Shown one piece after another: positions 1 through 11,765 of a DNA stretch of 64,000 bases. The position numbers and the translations under genes are program-made. Each line of letters opens with the position of its first letter. Position 1 is the stretch's first letter. Origin of the DNA: Abelmoschus esculentus (taxonomy: Eukaryota > Streptophyta > Magnoliopsida > Malvales > Malvaceae). The stretch spans positions 14,174,501 through 14,238,500 of the forward strand of contig JAUCBN010000042.1 in the NCBI GenBank assembly GCA_035048815.1, in the 5' to 3' direction. The notes beneath the pieces were generated by a model. The model saw only the letters and a program-made list of their open reading frames with translations. It was not told where the DNA came from and did not search any database.

Positions 1-206
1 TCATGAACTTCCTAGAGAAAGCATTGGAGACTGGTATTAAGAAATCCCAAGATGGAGATGTGGACACCAAGAAAGTTCCTCAATCTCTGTTACTAAAGGT
101 TATTAATTGGGTGGAGATGGAGCAGTGTGATGCCAAGAAGCGCCCGGTTCATCCGAAAGCAACACAAATTGCTAGGAAGCTGAGGATTAAGATGAAGAAC
201 CCTTGA
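1..206 (+). CDS. 3' end of an unidentified protein-coding gene (partial)
   Basis: An open frame enters from the left edge and ends at TGA 204-206, giving the last 67 or so residues of a protein. The tail is Lys/Arg-rich and basic (…ARKLRIKMKNP) after an amphipathic stretch containing INWVEMEQCD. A canonical AATAAA lies about 195 bp downstream, which fits a 3' UTR. I do not recognise the family. The Met at position 3 may be internal, because the upstream part lies outside the window. A real gene end is likely from the codon usage, the tidy stop and the poly(A) signal, but function cannot be assigned. Confidence 0.55.
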   Translation, partial: MNFLEKALETGIKKSQDGDVDTKKVPQSLLLKVINWVEMEQCDAKKRPVHPKATQIARKLRIKMKNP

Positions 207-400
207 ATTGGCCTACACTCTATGTAGTTTTCTTCAAGCAGATATCATCATATTATATTACACTTAAAAAGTACTGTTCTTTTTTTTGTTGTCGGATTGT
301 TCGTTTGGTTTTCAATCACTGTCGGAGATTGTGTACAAGTTTTATTGTTATATTAGTCATCTTCATGACTTAATAGAACATTTTTGCAGTTTTTTTATTG

Positions 401-406
401 AATAAA
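401..406 (+). promoter_or_regulatory. Poly(A) signal AATAAA of the leftmost gene
   Basis: A canonical AATAAA hexamer sits about 195 bp after the stop codon at 204-206, in a T-rich context typical of plant 3' UTRs. The assignment rests on position and motif only. Confidence 0.4.
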
Positions 407-429
407 GATTACGTCTTTTTTTATATCTG

Positions 430-520
430 AATTCAAATCTATACAAAATGGGTCAGGATGAGTACCTTTAACCACTAGGTCAATCAATAGATCTCACGTG
501 TCTTAATTCTTTGATGATGA
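430..520 (-). repeat. SINE-like tRNA-derived repeat, family B
   Basis: Read on the minus strand, this contains TTGACCTAGTGGTTAAAGG (A-box-like) followed by a B-box-like AGATTTGAATTC. A similar sequence lies at 31090-31180 in the same orientation, sharing GATCTCAC and the A-box-like core. This suggests a dispersed tRNA-derived SINE. The ends are not defined. Confidence 0.4.
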
Positions 521-1740
521 TTTTACGAAATATTCCCGAAAGCCTAACAAGTCTACAGATAAGATTAAAAAAGAATCGTCCCGTCCTATATTTATCTGTC
601 TTATTCAATATTTACCCACCATATAAATTTATTTAAAAAAATTATAATAAATCATAGATTAACATATTATTTAAGCTAAACAATACTTTTAACCTATCAT
701 AAATAATCATACCCTTGTGTACTCATAATTCTGTACTAAGCCATTTCAGCTATTTTCTATTGAAATCAGGGGGTCCGAGGGTGGGCCACAAGAATGACGA
801 TTTAGGGTTCACTCTTATTCAGACCACACCGTTTATAATTATAAGTATAATTTTTTATCAAATGTATTTAATTTTAATAATAATTTAATTATTTTTGATA
901 TTTATTATTAGAGAATTTTTTTTTAATATTTATTATTATATAAGTTATTTTTTAATATTTGGCATTAGAATTTTAATTTTTTAATATTTATATTAGATCT
1001 GTTCTTAAAATTTATTTATTTTTAGTATTTGATATTATAAATTTCAATTGATTTCAATTTCTATTACTAGAGACTTATTTTTTTTCCTAATATGCATTAT
1101 TAAAGATACTCTTAAAATAAATATTTTTATTATTTCTTAATAGTCATAGACAGTGACATATAAAAAATTGATAAATTTAATCGTACCACTTTTATAAGTG
1201 TGATTCGGCATAAAAGCCAGCCAACCTCCTTTTAAATGTTGGAAAATATAAAGTAATGTAAATTTAAGTCCTAATTTGATTGAGTAAAAATAAAATTTAA
1301 ATAATGATTTCATACGATTTTATTCTAATTTATGAGATATTTATAACGATATTTTATATACTCAAAACGATTAAATGGTAAATGAGAAATTAATGCTTAA
1401 AATAAAATAATTATAAATTGAATAAAAAAAACTCAGATCTTATATTAATAGAATAAATAAAATAAAAAAATTTTATATAAAATTACTCATTTTATGATCA
1501 TTGAATGATTTAAATAAAAAATATGCCTTGTATGCTTCCGGAAAGAGTGTAAATTGAAATGAATTAAACTATTTCTAAATACGTTTAGTAATGTTATATT
1601 AAAATTTATTTTTATAATTTAAATAATATTAATAAATATAAAATATTGATAATTAATAAATTATTCAAACATGTATCAAATATAATTATGTTCTTATATG
1701 TTATTTTATTTGTTTAATAATCAATCAATTAATACGAGTC

Positions 1741-1880
1741 CTCTAACCCAAGTTATTCAAGGAATGGTTGTTTTTAGAGGTCATGATTTTAAACATTAGT
1801 GATGTCAGCAGAGTGGTTGAGCGATTAATGTCATCATATATTCCAGAATAAACACTACTATAATCAATATTAGCTAATTA
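1741..1880 (+). repeat. SINE-like repeat, family A, copy 1
   Basis: Contains the family core (…GGTTGTTTTTAGAGGTCATG…, then AGTGGTTGAGCGATTAATG and a tail with ATTCCAGAATAAACACTACT). Related copies lie near 11645, 15163, 32163 (-), 37085 (-), 41800 (-) and 61443. This copy is degenerate in the B-box. Confidence 0.45.
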
Positions 1881-2439
1881 AAAAAAATCAATCAGTTATC
1901 TTATTAAACATTTTATACAACCAACCAATACAATCCGCTAGTTAAATAAACTTATGCAATCAACTATCGATTAATGTAAGTCTCTGTCGGCTATTCACTA
2001 ATTATCAAACAAGTCTTAAACCTTACGTTTTTTTCCTAATTCATAAATACTAAACTTAGATATTAAAAATTAAGATTTATATCTTAAATTTTAAACTTTA
2101 AATCTTTAAAACTAACATTAAACCTAATTTTTAATTACCTCTCGATTCTTTAGGATTTTATCTTAACTAATATGTACCAACCTAGTGTAGTATATTTGAC
2201 TTAGGTTGATGAATTTTTCAACGGAAATATTTTATATACGTAATATCTCAAATTTAAAATTATTTAAATATTTTCAAGCTGATTACAATTTAAACTGACC
2301 TTATTATTCCTAAATCTATTTTTTTATTAATATTGAAATATGCGTATAAACGGAAAAAAGTCATTTGTCTCTATTTCATGTTTTCTTTGAAAATTTTCTA
2401 AAAAATCAAATTTATACCATAACTTTTATTTTTTAATTC

Positions 2440-2525
2440 ATAAACCTTAAACTCTACGTCTTACCCTAATTCCCTAGTCTCTAACCATGACCTTAATTTT
2501 AAACCCTAAACCCTAACTCTCTAAT
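2440..2525. repeat. Degenerate CCCTAAA-like tract
   Basis: Several imperfect heptamers such as AAACCCTAAACCCTAAC lie between 2490 and 2520, within a wider field of AAACCTTAAACTC-type units. It resembles short interstitial telomere-like sequence. It is too short and irregular to be a telomere. Confidence 0.45.
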
Positions 2526-2586
2526 TTAAATTAAAGACATAAAAGGAGACATAAAAAAATTAGATTCCACCCCATATAAACAGTAA

Positions 2587-2603
2587 ACACACACACACAC
2601 ACA
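2587..2603. repeat. (AC)n microsatellite
   Basis: About eight perfect AC dinucleotides, downstream of the ALDH stop codon on the minus strand. Confidence 0.85.
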
Positions 2604-2805
2604 AAGACATAATTTTAATTCCTTTCAAAACCGTCCCTTTCCTTTTAAAATCCATGTAATAATTGAACTTTTTTCTTATATTATTACTTATATATCTACC
2701 ATGACACAAATTGTTTAAAATTGCCATTAATTAAATCACTAACTAAACTAAATTATTCCTGCCAGTTCTTCTTTACTTCAGCCAATAAAGGAAGCAAAGG
2801 GATCT

Positions 2806-5800
2806 CTACATCCAAGCTGGGTTCTTCAGTTTAGTCACAACTGCCTTCACTTGCAAGTAATTGCTCAGACAATGAACACCCTTTTCCCTTCCTTGCCCAC
2901 TCATCTTGTACCCACCAAAAGGAATGCTTGCATCGAACACGTCGTAGCAGTTTATCCAGACCGTTCCGACTCTCAGCGCCCGAGTCAAGGTGTTTGCCGT
3001 GTCTAAGTCGTTGGTAAACACACCCGCAGCCAGTCCGTATCTCGTTTGATTCGCCCTACGAATAAGTTCATCCATGTCCCTGTGATTAAGGGAACATTAT
3101 TAGATAACTCTAGCCGAAAATTCGAACCGAAGTAAGGCAACGTCGATTGCTTACTTGAATTTCAGGATTGATTGAACCGGACCGAATATCTCATCCTGTG
3201 CAATCAACATATCTTCCTGATAAAAGGTGAAAGTTTTCATTTGATACATATATTATCCAATAGCATTCTTGGTAACCAAGTTACCGGTTGAAATTGTAAA
3301 TGTTGTACCTTTACGTCGGCGAAAACAGTGGGCTGGATATAGTAGCCCTTGTTCCCTAACCTCTCTCCTCCGGCTATGAGTGTTGCTCCACTTTCGACAC
3401 CGGATTTTATGTACCCCAGGATCTTTTTGAATTGTGTCGAGTCGATCTGATTTAAGTATGCATTAGCATCGAATATCGATATGACAACATTGCATTTTCA
3501 TTGTTATCCGTATGACATGAGATCTACTACATTGAAGAAATGGCTGTCTGTTTACCTGGGGACCTTGTTCAATTCCCGCCTTGAATGGATCACCAACACT
3601 ACGTTTCAACGCGCGTGCCTTTGCCTTCTCTATAAACTCGTCGTACACACTCTCGTGTACGTATGTCCGAGAGCCGGCACAGCAGCATTGTCCCTGCAAA
3701 TGGTGTATACCAACAATCCATAAATAGAATCCCAATATAGAAACTGAATATGGTGTTAGAAAAGCATTTTTCTCAGACATGCCTGATTAAAGAACAAAGC
3801 AAAGTGGGCCAACTCAACAGCCTTGTCCACATCAGCATCCTTGCATACAATGAAAGGCGACTTCCCTCCAAGCTCCAACGTTACAGGCTTAAGATTGCTT
3901 TTTGCAGCAGACGCGAGGACAATTTTTCCAGTAGCACTTGATCCAGTGAAGGCAAGCTGCAAAATGGTTAGGTTACAAATGAATTAATGTTGAATTGAAG
4001 TGACTTGTTCCATTTAGAATGCGAAGTACCTTGTCCACTGCCATGTGACTGGAAAGAGCAGCACCAGCAGTTCGACCGAAACCCGAAACCACATTTAGAA
4101 CACCTGGAGGAAGTCCAGCCTGTGGAAACGTTTCTCTCCCACTCAGGATGACCAAAAGAAGTTACAAAACAATGCATTCAGGGTAAAACAACTGTGTTTA
4201 ACATTCTTATAAACTACCTCATGAAGTAGCTTGGCTGCAAGAAGAGAAGACAAAGGTGTCTGTTCCGCAGACTTGAGAACGATGGTGCAGCCACATGCAA
4301 GGGCAGGTCCAACCTTCCAAGCAAACATGAGAAGAGGAAAATTCCATGGAATAATTTGACCAGCAACACCAATTGGTTCATTAATGGTTTGAACATGATA
4401 TGGACCATCAGCCGGAACGGTGAGACCATGAACCTTGTCTGCCCAACCTGAATAAGCCAAAGAATACAGTGTGTCAATATCAAACAAGCTACAAGCAAAT
4501 GATACTTGGGATAGAAGAAACGTTGAGTATGGTTTTCAGTGACATGACTAACCGGCATAGTACCGAATTACTCGTGAGATCAACGGTAGTTCAATCTTAG
4601 CAGACTGTTCATATGGTTTTCCATTATCCCAAGTCTCGAGCTTTGCAAGTTCCTCGGTATGCTTGTCAAGGAGATCAGCGAAGCGAAACAATACCTCTGA
4701 TCTTTCCTGGAATACAATAGACAAAATTTAACAGGTTGAAGATTATTTAATACTATGATAGAAGAAATAGAAATAGAAATAGAAAAACTATGAAGTTACA
4801 TAAGCAGTCATCCTTGGCCAAGGCCCTTCATCAAACGCCTTGCGAGCAGCGGAAACCGCTCGATCGATGTCTTCAGCATCACCTTCAGAAACATGAGCAA
4901 TCACATCTCCTGTCCTGGGGTCATATGTTGGAAACGTTTTACCTGTTGAATTATGGGGTTTAGCAAGCAAGTGGCTGAAGAATAGTTACCATACACATTT
5001 ACAGGTACATCAATTACAATGCAATTGGTACATGAATATAAGGAAGAAAAGGCCCACCAGATGCTGAATCAACAAAGATCCCATTAATTAAAAGCTGAGT
5101 GTAGTTCACTTTGATGGAAGGAGTGATGGGGTTGTCAACAGCAGAGGAGGTGCTGTAACTAGAAACCACTCTGACCACTCTAGAAATCCTCCCTGTAAGT
5201 GAAGTTCAACTATTAAGCCTAACAGCAAATGCTGCCAAATATGGTGGAAATAACAAAGTAAGCAGCCAACGGACACTAAGATTTTCGGCTCACAATCGGA
5301 CATCCACATTCTTTGGGATGAGTAAAACTTGACTCTGACTTGAAAAAAAAAATCAAATAATATTTGAGTCATAAAATGAAAATTTGAATCACATAAAAAA
5401 TTTAGTAATTAGTGGATTAATTTTTTAGTTCGATCGAATAAGATAACTTTATCAATATATGTATATCAGATAGGAAGAAAAATAAAAGAAATATATAATT
5501 CATATATGGTTGGAAGAAGTCGTTTAAATTAGAGTCAAATATTATCAAATCATTATAAATATTTACGATTAAATTTAAACAAAAATTCAAACAACCTAAC
5601 TTTAAAAAATCAAATCAAATTTAAATAATAAAATATAACTCATAAACTTAACCGATTTAAAATTTTTTGACACAACTCTCGACTGTTATTTATAATCAAT
5701 GAAGTACTCTGCTACTTAGACAGTTAGACCAGTAGCTTAATTCCATTCATCTACTTAGCTTGCTTGATACCATGTGTTTTCTTGTCATTTTAAGTTATTT

Positions 5801-6749
5801 ATTATTAATTATTTAATAATTTTTATTCATAAAAAATATTATTTTAATCTAAAACAAAACGATATAAATCAAATTACTTAAAAAAATATAAAAATCAAGA
5901 TATTATTCAATCAAACATTATAAGTTATGCTACTATTTTAATAATACTAAAATAAAATAATCTTATTAAAACACATTAAGGAAAATATTTCTTTATAACG
6001 CATTAATATGCATAGTAAGAGGATCAAATTTTGATACGATAAAAATCAAATTACTTTAAAAAATATAAAAACCAAAGCTTTGGTTTTAACATATTTAATT
6101 GCGATACCGTTTAACAAAGGGGATGAAAATTTACGATAGTTTCTATCACAGCTGCCGTTGCTTTCTTTTTAATCCTTGGAGGAATTTTCCATTGTTAAAT
6201 TTTCTGATCAACCAAACAAACAAACTGCGGGAAAAAATCTACCGCATCCCAGAAGTAATACAAGAACGATGAAGTAATTGATTCAAATTATATATCAGAT
6301 TCTTTTTTGACGTGTTTAAATTTACATCTGCTTAGTATTGTTCAAATTTGTATAATCTTATTATCGTTTAAACAAAGATGGAATGGAATTTTGGTATGGA
6401 AAGTTTTTGTCGCAGTTGCTTCTTGTTTCTCTTACTATTCATAACAAAATGCGTTATAAAAAAAAACAATTCCCTTTCTTTGTCTGTTTAGATTTTCCGT
6501 GCAACCAAACAAACACACAACTAATCCGAAAGTGAAAAAAAAGAGAATGATCACCGATCAGATCAATCGTAACTAGCATTCAGCCATTCATATTACGCTT
6601 AGATCAGAGTAGAACAAAGAGTGAAAGGAGAAAAGTAAACGATAGAACAATGAAGTAATCAATTGAAATTCAAATATACCTTTAGTAAGCAGAGAAGAAG
6701 ACGAAGCCAATGAGCGAGAAATCAATGAAGAAATCCTCCGAGCCGCCAT
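2806..6749 (-). CDS. ALDH2B: Mitochondrial aldehyde dehydrogenase, ALDH2B type (11 exons, 535 aa)
   Basis: NAD-dependent oxidation of aldehydes such as acetaldehyde to acids, in the mitochondrial matrix. Coding exons: 6680-6749, 5058-5192, 4800-4942, 4553-4706, 4218-4447, 4030-4119, 3783-3956, 3556-3693, 3309-3446, 3155-3216, 2806-3079. All joins keep frame and give 535 aa, the usual family length. The N-terminus (MAARRISSLISRSLASSSS…) is Arg/Ser-rich and lacks acidic residues, as expected for a matrix presequence. Catalytic parts are intact: IPWNF with Asn203, LELGGKSP with Glu302, and GQCCCAGS with Cys336; the Glu-Cys spacing of 34 matches the family. The last exon has the expected ending (NYLQVKAVVT…NPAW). 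Intron 7 uses a GC donor. Intron 1 (1487 bp) holds a degenerate MITE. ALDH2B is a safe family call; the exact paralogue is not determined. Confidence 0.95.
5375..5660 (+). repeat. Degenerate hAT-like MITE, family 1, inside ALDH intron 1
   Basis: Shares a run of landmarks with the intact element at 7312-7796: TTTAGTAATTAGTGGATTA, GATTAGAG-like and GTCGTTTAAATTAGAGTCAAA blocks, and an AAATATTTACGATTAAAT block. The terminal inverted repeats are lost. It explains part of the large first intron. Confidence 0.45.
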
Positions 6750-6912
6750 TTTCGATTTCTCTAACAATCAAATACGAATTTGGAAGCCAAATCAATTTCA
6801 GTTTTGAGTTTCGTTGATGTTGGCGAATCGAATGAGCAACCAGCAACGGATTATAAGTAGGCGGAAGGTAAGGATGACCAAGGCAGTGAGGATACGGTAA
6901 CACGAATCGGTG

Positions 6913-6920
6913 CCACGTGG
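6913..6920. promoter_or_regulatory. G-box-type element CCACGTGG upstream of ALDH2B
   Basis: A perfect palindrome with the CACGTG core lies about 165 bp upstream of the ALDH2B start codon. G-boxes are bound by plant bZIP and bHLH factors and are common in stress-responsive promoters. Function here is inferred from motif and position alone. Confidence 0.4.
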
Positions 6921-7303
6921 AGAGAAAAAAAAGTGAATATGGTTGCTTTAATTGAATCCAAAATATCAAGGAAACGAAACTCTAACAAGTAACAAAAGTG
7001 GCGCCGTTTCTCCTCTTATGAAAACGAGAGTTGCATTTGAAGTGTATAAAACTAGAGTACATTCACTATTTAAATATATCCGAACTATTATGTAGTATGT
7101 CAATCAAATTAAATTCGATCGATACATTGAAATAAATAAAATCATATAGATTAAATATTTAAACAATAATTTCTGAATTCAATCTGTAAATATTTACTAC
7201 TATCTTATTAAAAAAATTAATTCAATCACTAAACATTTACCGGTTACTACACTTTTTCTATGTTCATTAATCTTACGTCAAAAAAGAAATTCTTGCACAT
7301 ACT

Positions 7304-7804
7304 ATTAGACATAGGGGTGAGCAAGACTCGATTCGAAAAACCGAATAACTTAACTCGAGGTAAAAAACTAGACTCGTTTTGACTCGACTTAAAATTTCAT
7401 AGACTCGACTCGAAAAAATTTCAAATAAAGTTTGAATTGTAAAATAAAAATTCGATCAAAATTTTTAATAATTAAATGATTATTTTTTAAGTTTGAGACG
7501 AATATCTAAACTTTTTATGATATATATGCATTAATATATAAAAATATAAAGAAATATTGTTATATGTGAAAAAATATATATATGCATATCTTATATGATT
7601 AGAGAAAGTCATTTAAATTAAAATCAAATCATACTATAATATGATAAATAATTACAATTAAATATTTATAAAAACTCGAAAACTCGACTCGAACAGAAAA
7701 AATTTCAAATAAAGTTTGAATTGTAAAATATGACTCGTCAACTCGAATAACTCAAAAATTTTAACTCGACTCGATTTCATCAATTACTCACCCCTAATTA
7801 GACA
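7304..7804 (+). mobile_element. hAT-like MITE, family 1, complete with 8-bp TSD
   Basis: The element spans 7312-7796 (485 bp). Its ends are TAGGGGTGAGCAA and TTACTCACCCCTA, an inverted repeat. Perfect direct repeats ATTAGACA flank it at 7304-7311 and 7797-7804. An 8-bp target duplication with TAGGGGTG-type ends points to the hAT superfamily. It has no coding capacity, so it is non-autonomous. Relatives lie at 29597-29978, 5375-5660, about 13996-14310 and 31660-32170. Confidence 0.85.
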
Positions 7805-8338
7805 TGTCCTTTAAAAAGATAACAATGACCTTATGACAAGTGATATCAAAGTGAATCTTTGACCATCTAATTTTACATTAAAAATCCGTAAGCAAGATAT
7901 ACAGGGTAGAAAACTATACCAATTAATTAATCATAAGAACAGAAACTCGTGACAAGAATCCGCACGAAGTTAAGTTTGAGAAAATATTGCGTCTACATTT
8001 TAACTAACATTAGAATATCAATATGAATTTAAATACTATTCATGAACCAAATTCCAATATGCTTCAGAATTTAACCCGTTATATTATTTAAAACTAATTA
8101 AAAATAAAAATAATATTTGCTATAAATAAAGTTACATAAAATGTAAAGTTCAATTACTATATTATTTAGGATAATTAGTGGATGAAACAAGTCCCGTTGC
8201 CCTCTTTGCATGGAAAGGGCAGTCAATGAAGCAGCAGCTACAGCAAACAAAGGTAGTGAAAAAAAATCTATATAAACACTTACCAAAGGGTAACAAAACA
8301 TTTAGGTAAATTCATATAAGCCAGCCACTATCATCTAC

Positions 8339-10855
8339 TCATGTCCTCTTGATCTTTGAAAAAGTTCCAGTCTCAGAGAAGTAAGTGCTTTGAGTTCCAC
8401 TGCCAAGCTGATGAGCATGAGCTTGAGGATTTGTTAGCTCAATCCCCTGATGAAAAACAATGACAAATCGTTACTACCCGTATACGAAGAAAAACAATTA
8501 TATGTCCGGCTCTATTCATGTAAAAACAAGTTCAACCTAAGACATCCTACTCTCCGTTGAAAATATAGAAAACCGCCATCTGAGGTAACAGCTTGAGGAT
8601 AGTGGCATCCCTTCAGTTCATTGTCAGAATAGAAGAAGCTATAATAAATACCTGCACAGGTGTGAATGCCAAACTTGAAGTCAGCCCAGAGGTAGCACCA
8701 CTGCTTCCATAACTCTTTTCCTTGAACCTGAGAAGAACAAAAAAGAATATCACCAAGATGATCAACATGCAAGGATGAATTAAGCTAACTGACCAAGGGG
8801 AAAAGGAACAGGAAAACATACTTCTTAGCAACTTTGGCTGCAAGTTTGCTCTGGCCAACTGAAACACGCAGTTTGCCACTCCCAGCCTGACCAAGCATTC
8901 CATAGCCTTCACCTAGTCCATCACCTAATATAAGAAGGTAAAACGGTTAGAAAATAGTGGGAAATAGAGTTTTTCTTTTTTGATAAATTTGAATAGGTTC
9001 TCAGTCCTCCGAACAAACTAAAATTTCCACCCAGAAAATGATACATGAAATTAACTCAAGAGACATATTCAGAACTACACATTTCCTGAACAAAAACAGA
9101 TGATAGCTAAGCATGCATGTATTATATTATCACCTATTAATGACATTACAAAAGGGGGAAAATCAAAGTTTTACCTAAAGAACTTTCCTCAGGCACACCA
9201 AATTGCATCCTGTTTGCCAGCTTCCTCATGTCTGTTATAGCATACCTAAACGGATGCATGCTTGTGAGATAAGCAAAATGCACAATGCATAATGCACAAA
9301 CAAATTGCTTTTTTAGGGAAAAATTATACTAAAGTAATCAAAATAATAGATGTACCTCTCTTTCATCTTCCTTAAACGACGGCCACCCCTCTTTTTCTTA
9401 GGTTCAGAATCAGGAACAGGAAGTGGTTTAGGCTGTTTTGCAGGAGGTGGTTCTTGCCATTTTTCAATTTTCTTATGAATCTCTTCCTTTAAAGTTTTTC
9501 CAGCATTACCTGATGGATCCCCTCTAGTAGAATCTATACGTGCTGCAAGTGTTGCTTTAGAAGCCAAGAGACGGCAAGCACGACTCCTCAAAGCAGGGGG
9601 TGTAGTTTGAAAAATCTCAGTCTGTTCAATATAACCAACACGGAACTGTGACGTTGCAGTGGAGAACCCTGCAAGGGTCTTTTTCTTTGCACCAAGCAGC
9701 TGAACATTACAAGCAGGCATCTTAGCCAACGCTGAAAGACCACCAGCAGTACCCATAAGTTTAGCAGCAACAGCACTACCAACAATAGTAGAAAGATTTG
9801 GTGCAATATATCCCATTCTGCCTTCTACAAAATCAAGAACCTTTTTCTTCGCTTCATCAAGAGCGAGAGCACGATCACATGCATCAATAGTTTTCTGAAG
9901 ATCCTCTTCGGGAAGTGGCTTGCCACTGGTAGTCGAGGCCGTAACTGAAACAACCATAATGATAGCAGAAGGCAAAAGACCTTCCAAATCAACCAGGGTT
10001 AAATCCATCTCATTGCCAATCTTTTTCACCACACGGGCGTAATCAATAGGATGATGTACAAGAGATTCAAGCTCAGGGAACTTCAACCGGTACTTGTCAC
10101 GTATAAAATTATGGATAATAATAATCTCATTCTCAATATCAACCGAGAGTCCATTACAATCCACAATCAGCTGGTACTCAGGATCATCTTCCAATACCAT
10201 TCCCTGATTCGACATATCAGAACCTTTCTCAAGAGCATCCTCCACTTTCTGCAGTATGGTAAAAGAAAAGACTTAAGAATGGGAGCAATGAATTCACAAA
10301 ATCGAGCACACGAAGATTCCATAAAATCTTTCATACACAAATATACATATAAAGAAATCAAATATGCCAAATATAAGGTTCCAATAACTAATTATGAGCA
10401 CAAAGCAATTACTGAGACATGAAACAAACCTGCATTATATCAATGTATCTCTGACTCTTTTGCAATTTGGAAACACTGTCCAGATCATCGTAGTTAAGGT
10501 TTTCAAGATCTGCCAGGTCGCCATCTATATCTTCTTCCATGTTTGTAACGTCATCATTTGGTTCCTCCTAAGAGAGTGATATGAACATCAAGATTCAAAA
10601 TAATTATCATATAAAAAATAACGAAATTCATGAAGGAAAAGATAAGTATATAGCTTCAACTTACGAGAACATCGGCTTCGTTGTCTGATAATTCATCAAG
10701 GTCGGCAAGAAATGAATCAGCTAAAGTTGCCTGAAAATTATAAAACGGTATAAGAACGGATAGTTCAATGCAATTAATTTATTGAAATGAAGATGAAAAT
10801 AGAGTAATTAGAGGAAGTACAGAAAAAGAAAAGAATAGAAAAGAAAACTAACCAT
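8339..10855 (-). CDS. PRP31: Pre-mRNA-processing factor PRP31, U4/U6 snRNP (8 coding exons, 485 aa)
   Basis: PRP31 bridges U4 snRNA/15.5K protein and U5 snRNP in the tri-snRNP, so it is needed for spliceosome activation in the nucleus. Coding exons: 10853-10855, 10665-10730, 10430-10567, 9356-10248, 9175-9245, 8822-8924, 8652-8727, 8339-8446; the sum is 485 aa, typical of plant PRP31. The N-terminus is acidic (ADLDELSDNEADVL…), the central NOSIC/Nop RNA-protein domain is in the long exon 4 (motifs HHPIDYARVVKKIGNEMDL, APNLSTIVGSAVAAKLMG), and a basic stretch (KKKRGGRRLRKMKER, about residues 353-367) looks like a nuclear signal. The C-terminus has the GYGMLGQAGSGKLRVS and SGLTSSLAFTPVQGIEL motifs. 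The start codon alone forms the coding part of exon 1 and abuts the GT donor. Intact and expected to be functional. Confidence 0.95.
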
Positions 10856-11113
10856 CTGGAGCCTTTGCGAGGATTCTTCTAGGGTTTAACCCTGAATCGT
10901 AGAGAATGGATGAAAACAACTAGCGATTTAAAATTTCCCAATTCGAAGAGTGAAGAAACCCTAATCGAGGAAATAAAAGAACAAAGGTTCAAGGGAAAGG
11001 GACTGCATGCTTTGATTGAAAAGCGAAAACACTTGTCATGATTGGGCTACCGCTTTTATATGGGCTTTGATCCGTCTTAATAAAATTCCGTGAATGTTGC
11101 ATCAAATGGAAGC

Positions 11114-11634
11114 AGGGGTGTTCAAAATATCCGATCCGGTTGATCTGGTCCGATTTGAAATTTTAGATATTTGATTTGGTTTTTATTTTTGAATTGATAT
11201 TCGATCTGATTTTAAGTTTTTTGGATTGAATATAGATCATAATATTTCAAGTTTCGTATTATCTGAAAATCTAAATATTGAAACTTTTATTAATATTAAT
11301 CATGTTCTATTTAACAATTTAATAGTTGTTATATTTAAAAATTTTAAAAATTAAAACTTCTATAATTGTAAATCTTATTGTATTTAGTAATTTGTTATTT
11401 ATTATATACAAAATTCTAAAAATTTTATAAATACAACCTTCAAATTCGAAAATTTTGTATAATCAAATTATATTTTTGGATAATCGGATATCCGACTATC
11501 TAATTCGACTATCATATATCCGAATATACGAATATCTGCTTTTTCAGATTGGATACGGATCATTATATTATTGATCTGAAAATCCGAATATCTGAAAAAT
11601 TGGATCCCATCCATATCCAACAATGAACACCCCT
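11114..11634 (+). mobile_element. hAT-like MITE, family 3, copy 1
   Basis: Ends are AGGGGTGTTCA and TGAACACCCCT, a perfect 11-bp inverted repeat, 521 bp in all. The interior repeats GATCCG/CGAATATCCG words. A second copy at 24386-24913 has a clean 8-bp TSD, which supports the hAT-like class. Here the flanks no longer match well. No coding capacity. Confidence 0.7.
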
Positions 11635-11644
11635 AGAAGTAGCG

Positions 11645-11765
11645 GATCATTTTGTCTCAATAATTAAAAAATAATTGTTATTTTTAAAAATTACGAGTTC
11701 GAACATCAATATTTACATCACAGTAATTAAAAGGTTAATATTCAATAGTTAAAAATTAAATTTAT
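11645..11765 (+). repeat. SINE-like repeat, family A, copy 2
   Basis: Contains the family words TAATTGTTATTTTTAAAAAT, then TACGAGTTCGAACATCAAT (B-box-like), and AGGTTAATATTCAATAGTTA. It matches copies at 15163 and 61443 in the same order. Confidence 0.5.

Larger units (their letters stand above)
207..2805. other. AT-rich intergenic stretch with small repeats
   Basis: No gene is visible. The stretch holds the 3' UTR of the left gene, a tRNA-like SINE fragment near 430-520, a second SINE-like copy near 1741-1880, degenerate CCCTAAA-like runs near 2440-2525, and an (AC)n microsatellite at 2587-2603. The remainder is simple AT-rich sequence with no long open frame. Confidence 0.6.
6750..8338. 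other. Spacer between ALDH2B start and PRP31 stop
   Basis: No gene is visible. The first 200 bp or so upstream of the ALDH ATG should hold its 5' UTR and promoter, including CCACGTGG (a palindromic G-box-type core) at about 6913-6920. A complete hAT-like MITE fills 7312-7796. The rest is AT-rich and is followed by the PRP31 3' UTR region. Confidence 0.55.

Noticed and set aside
10051..10422. 123-codon + strand frame across the PRP31 gene
   Set aside because: It is antisense to PRP31 exon 4 and its upstream intron; it is a shadow of conserved coding sequence.
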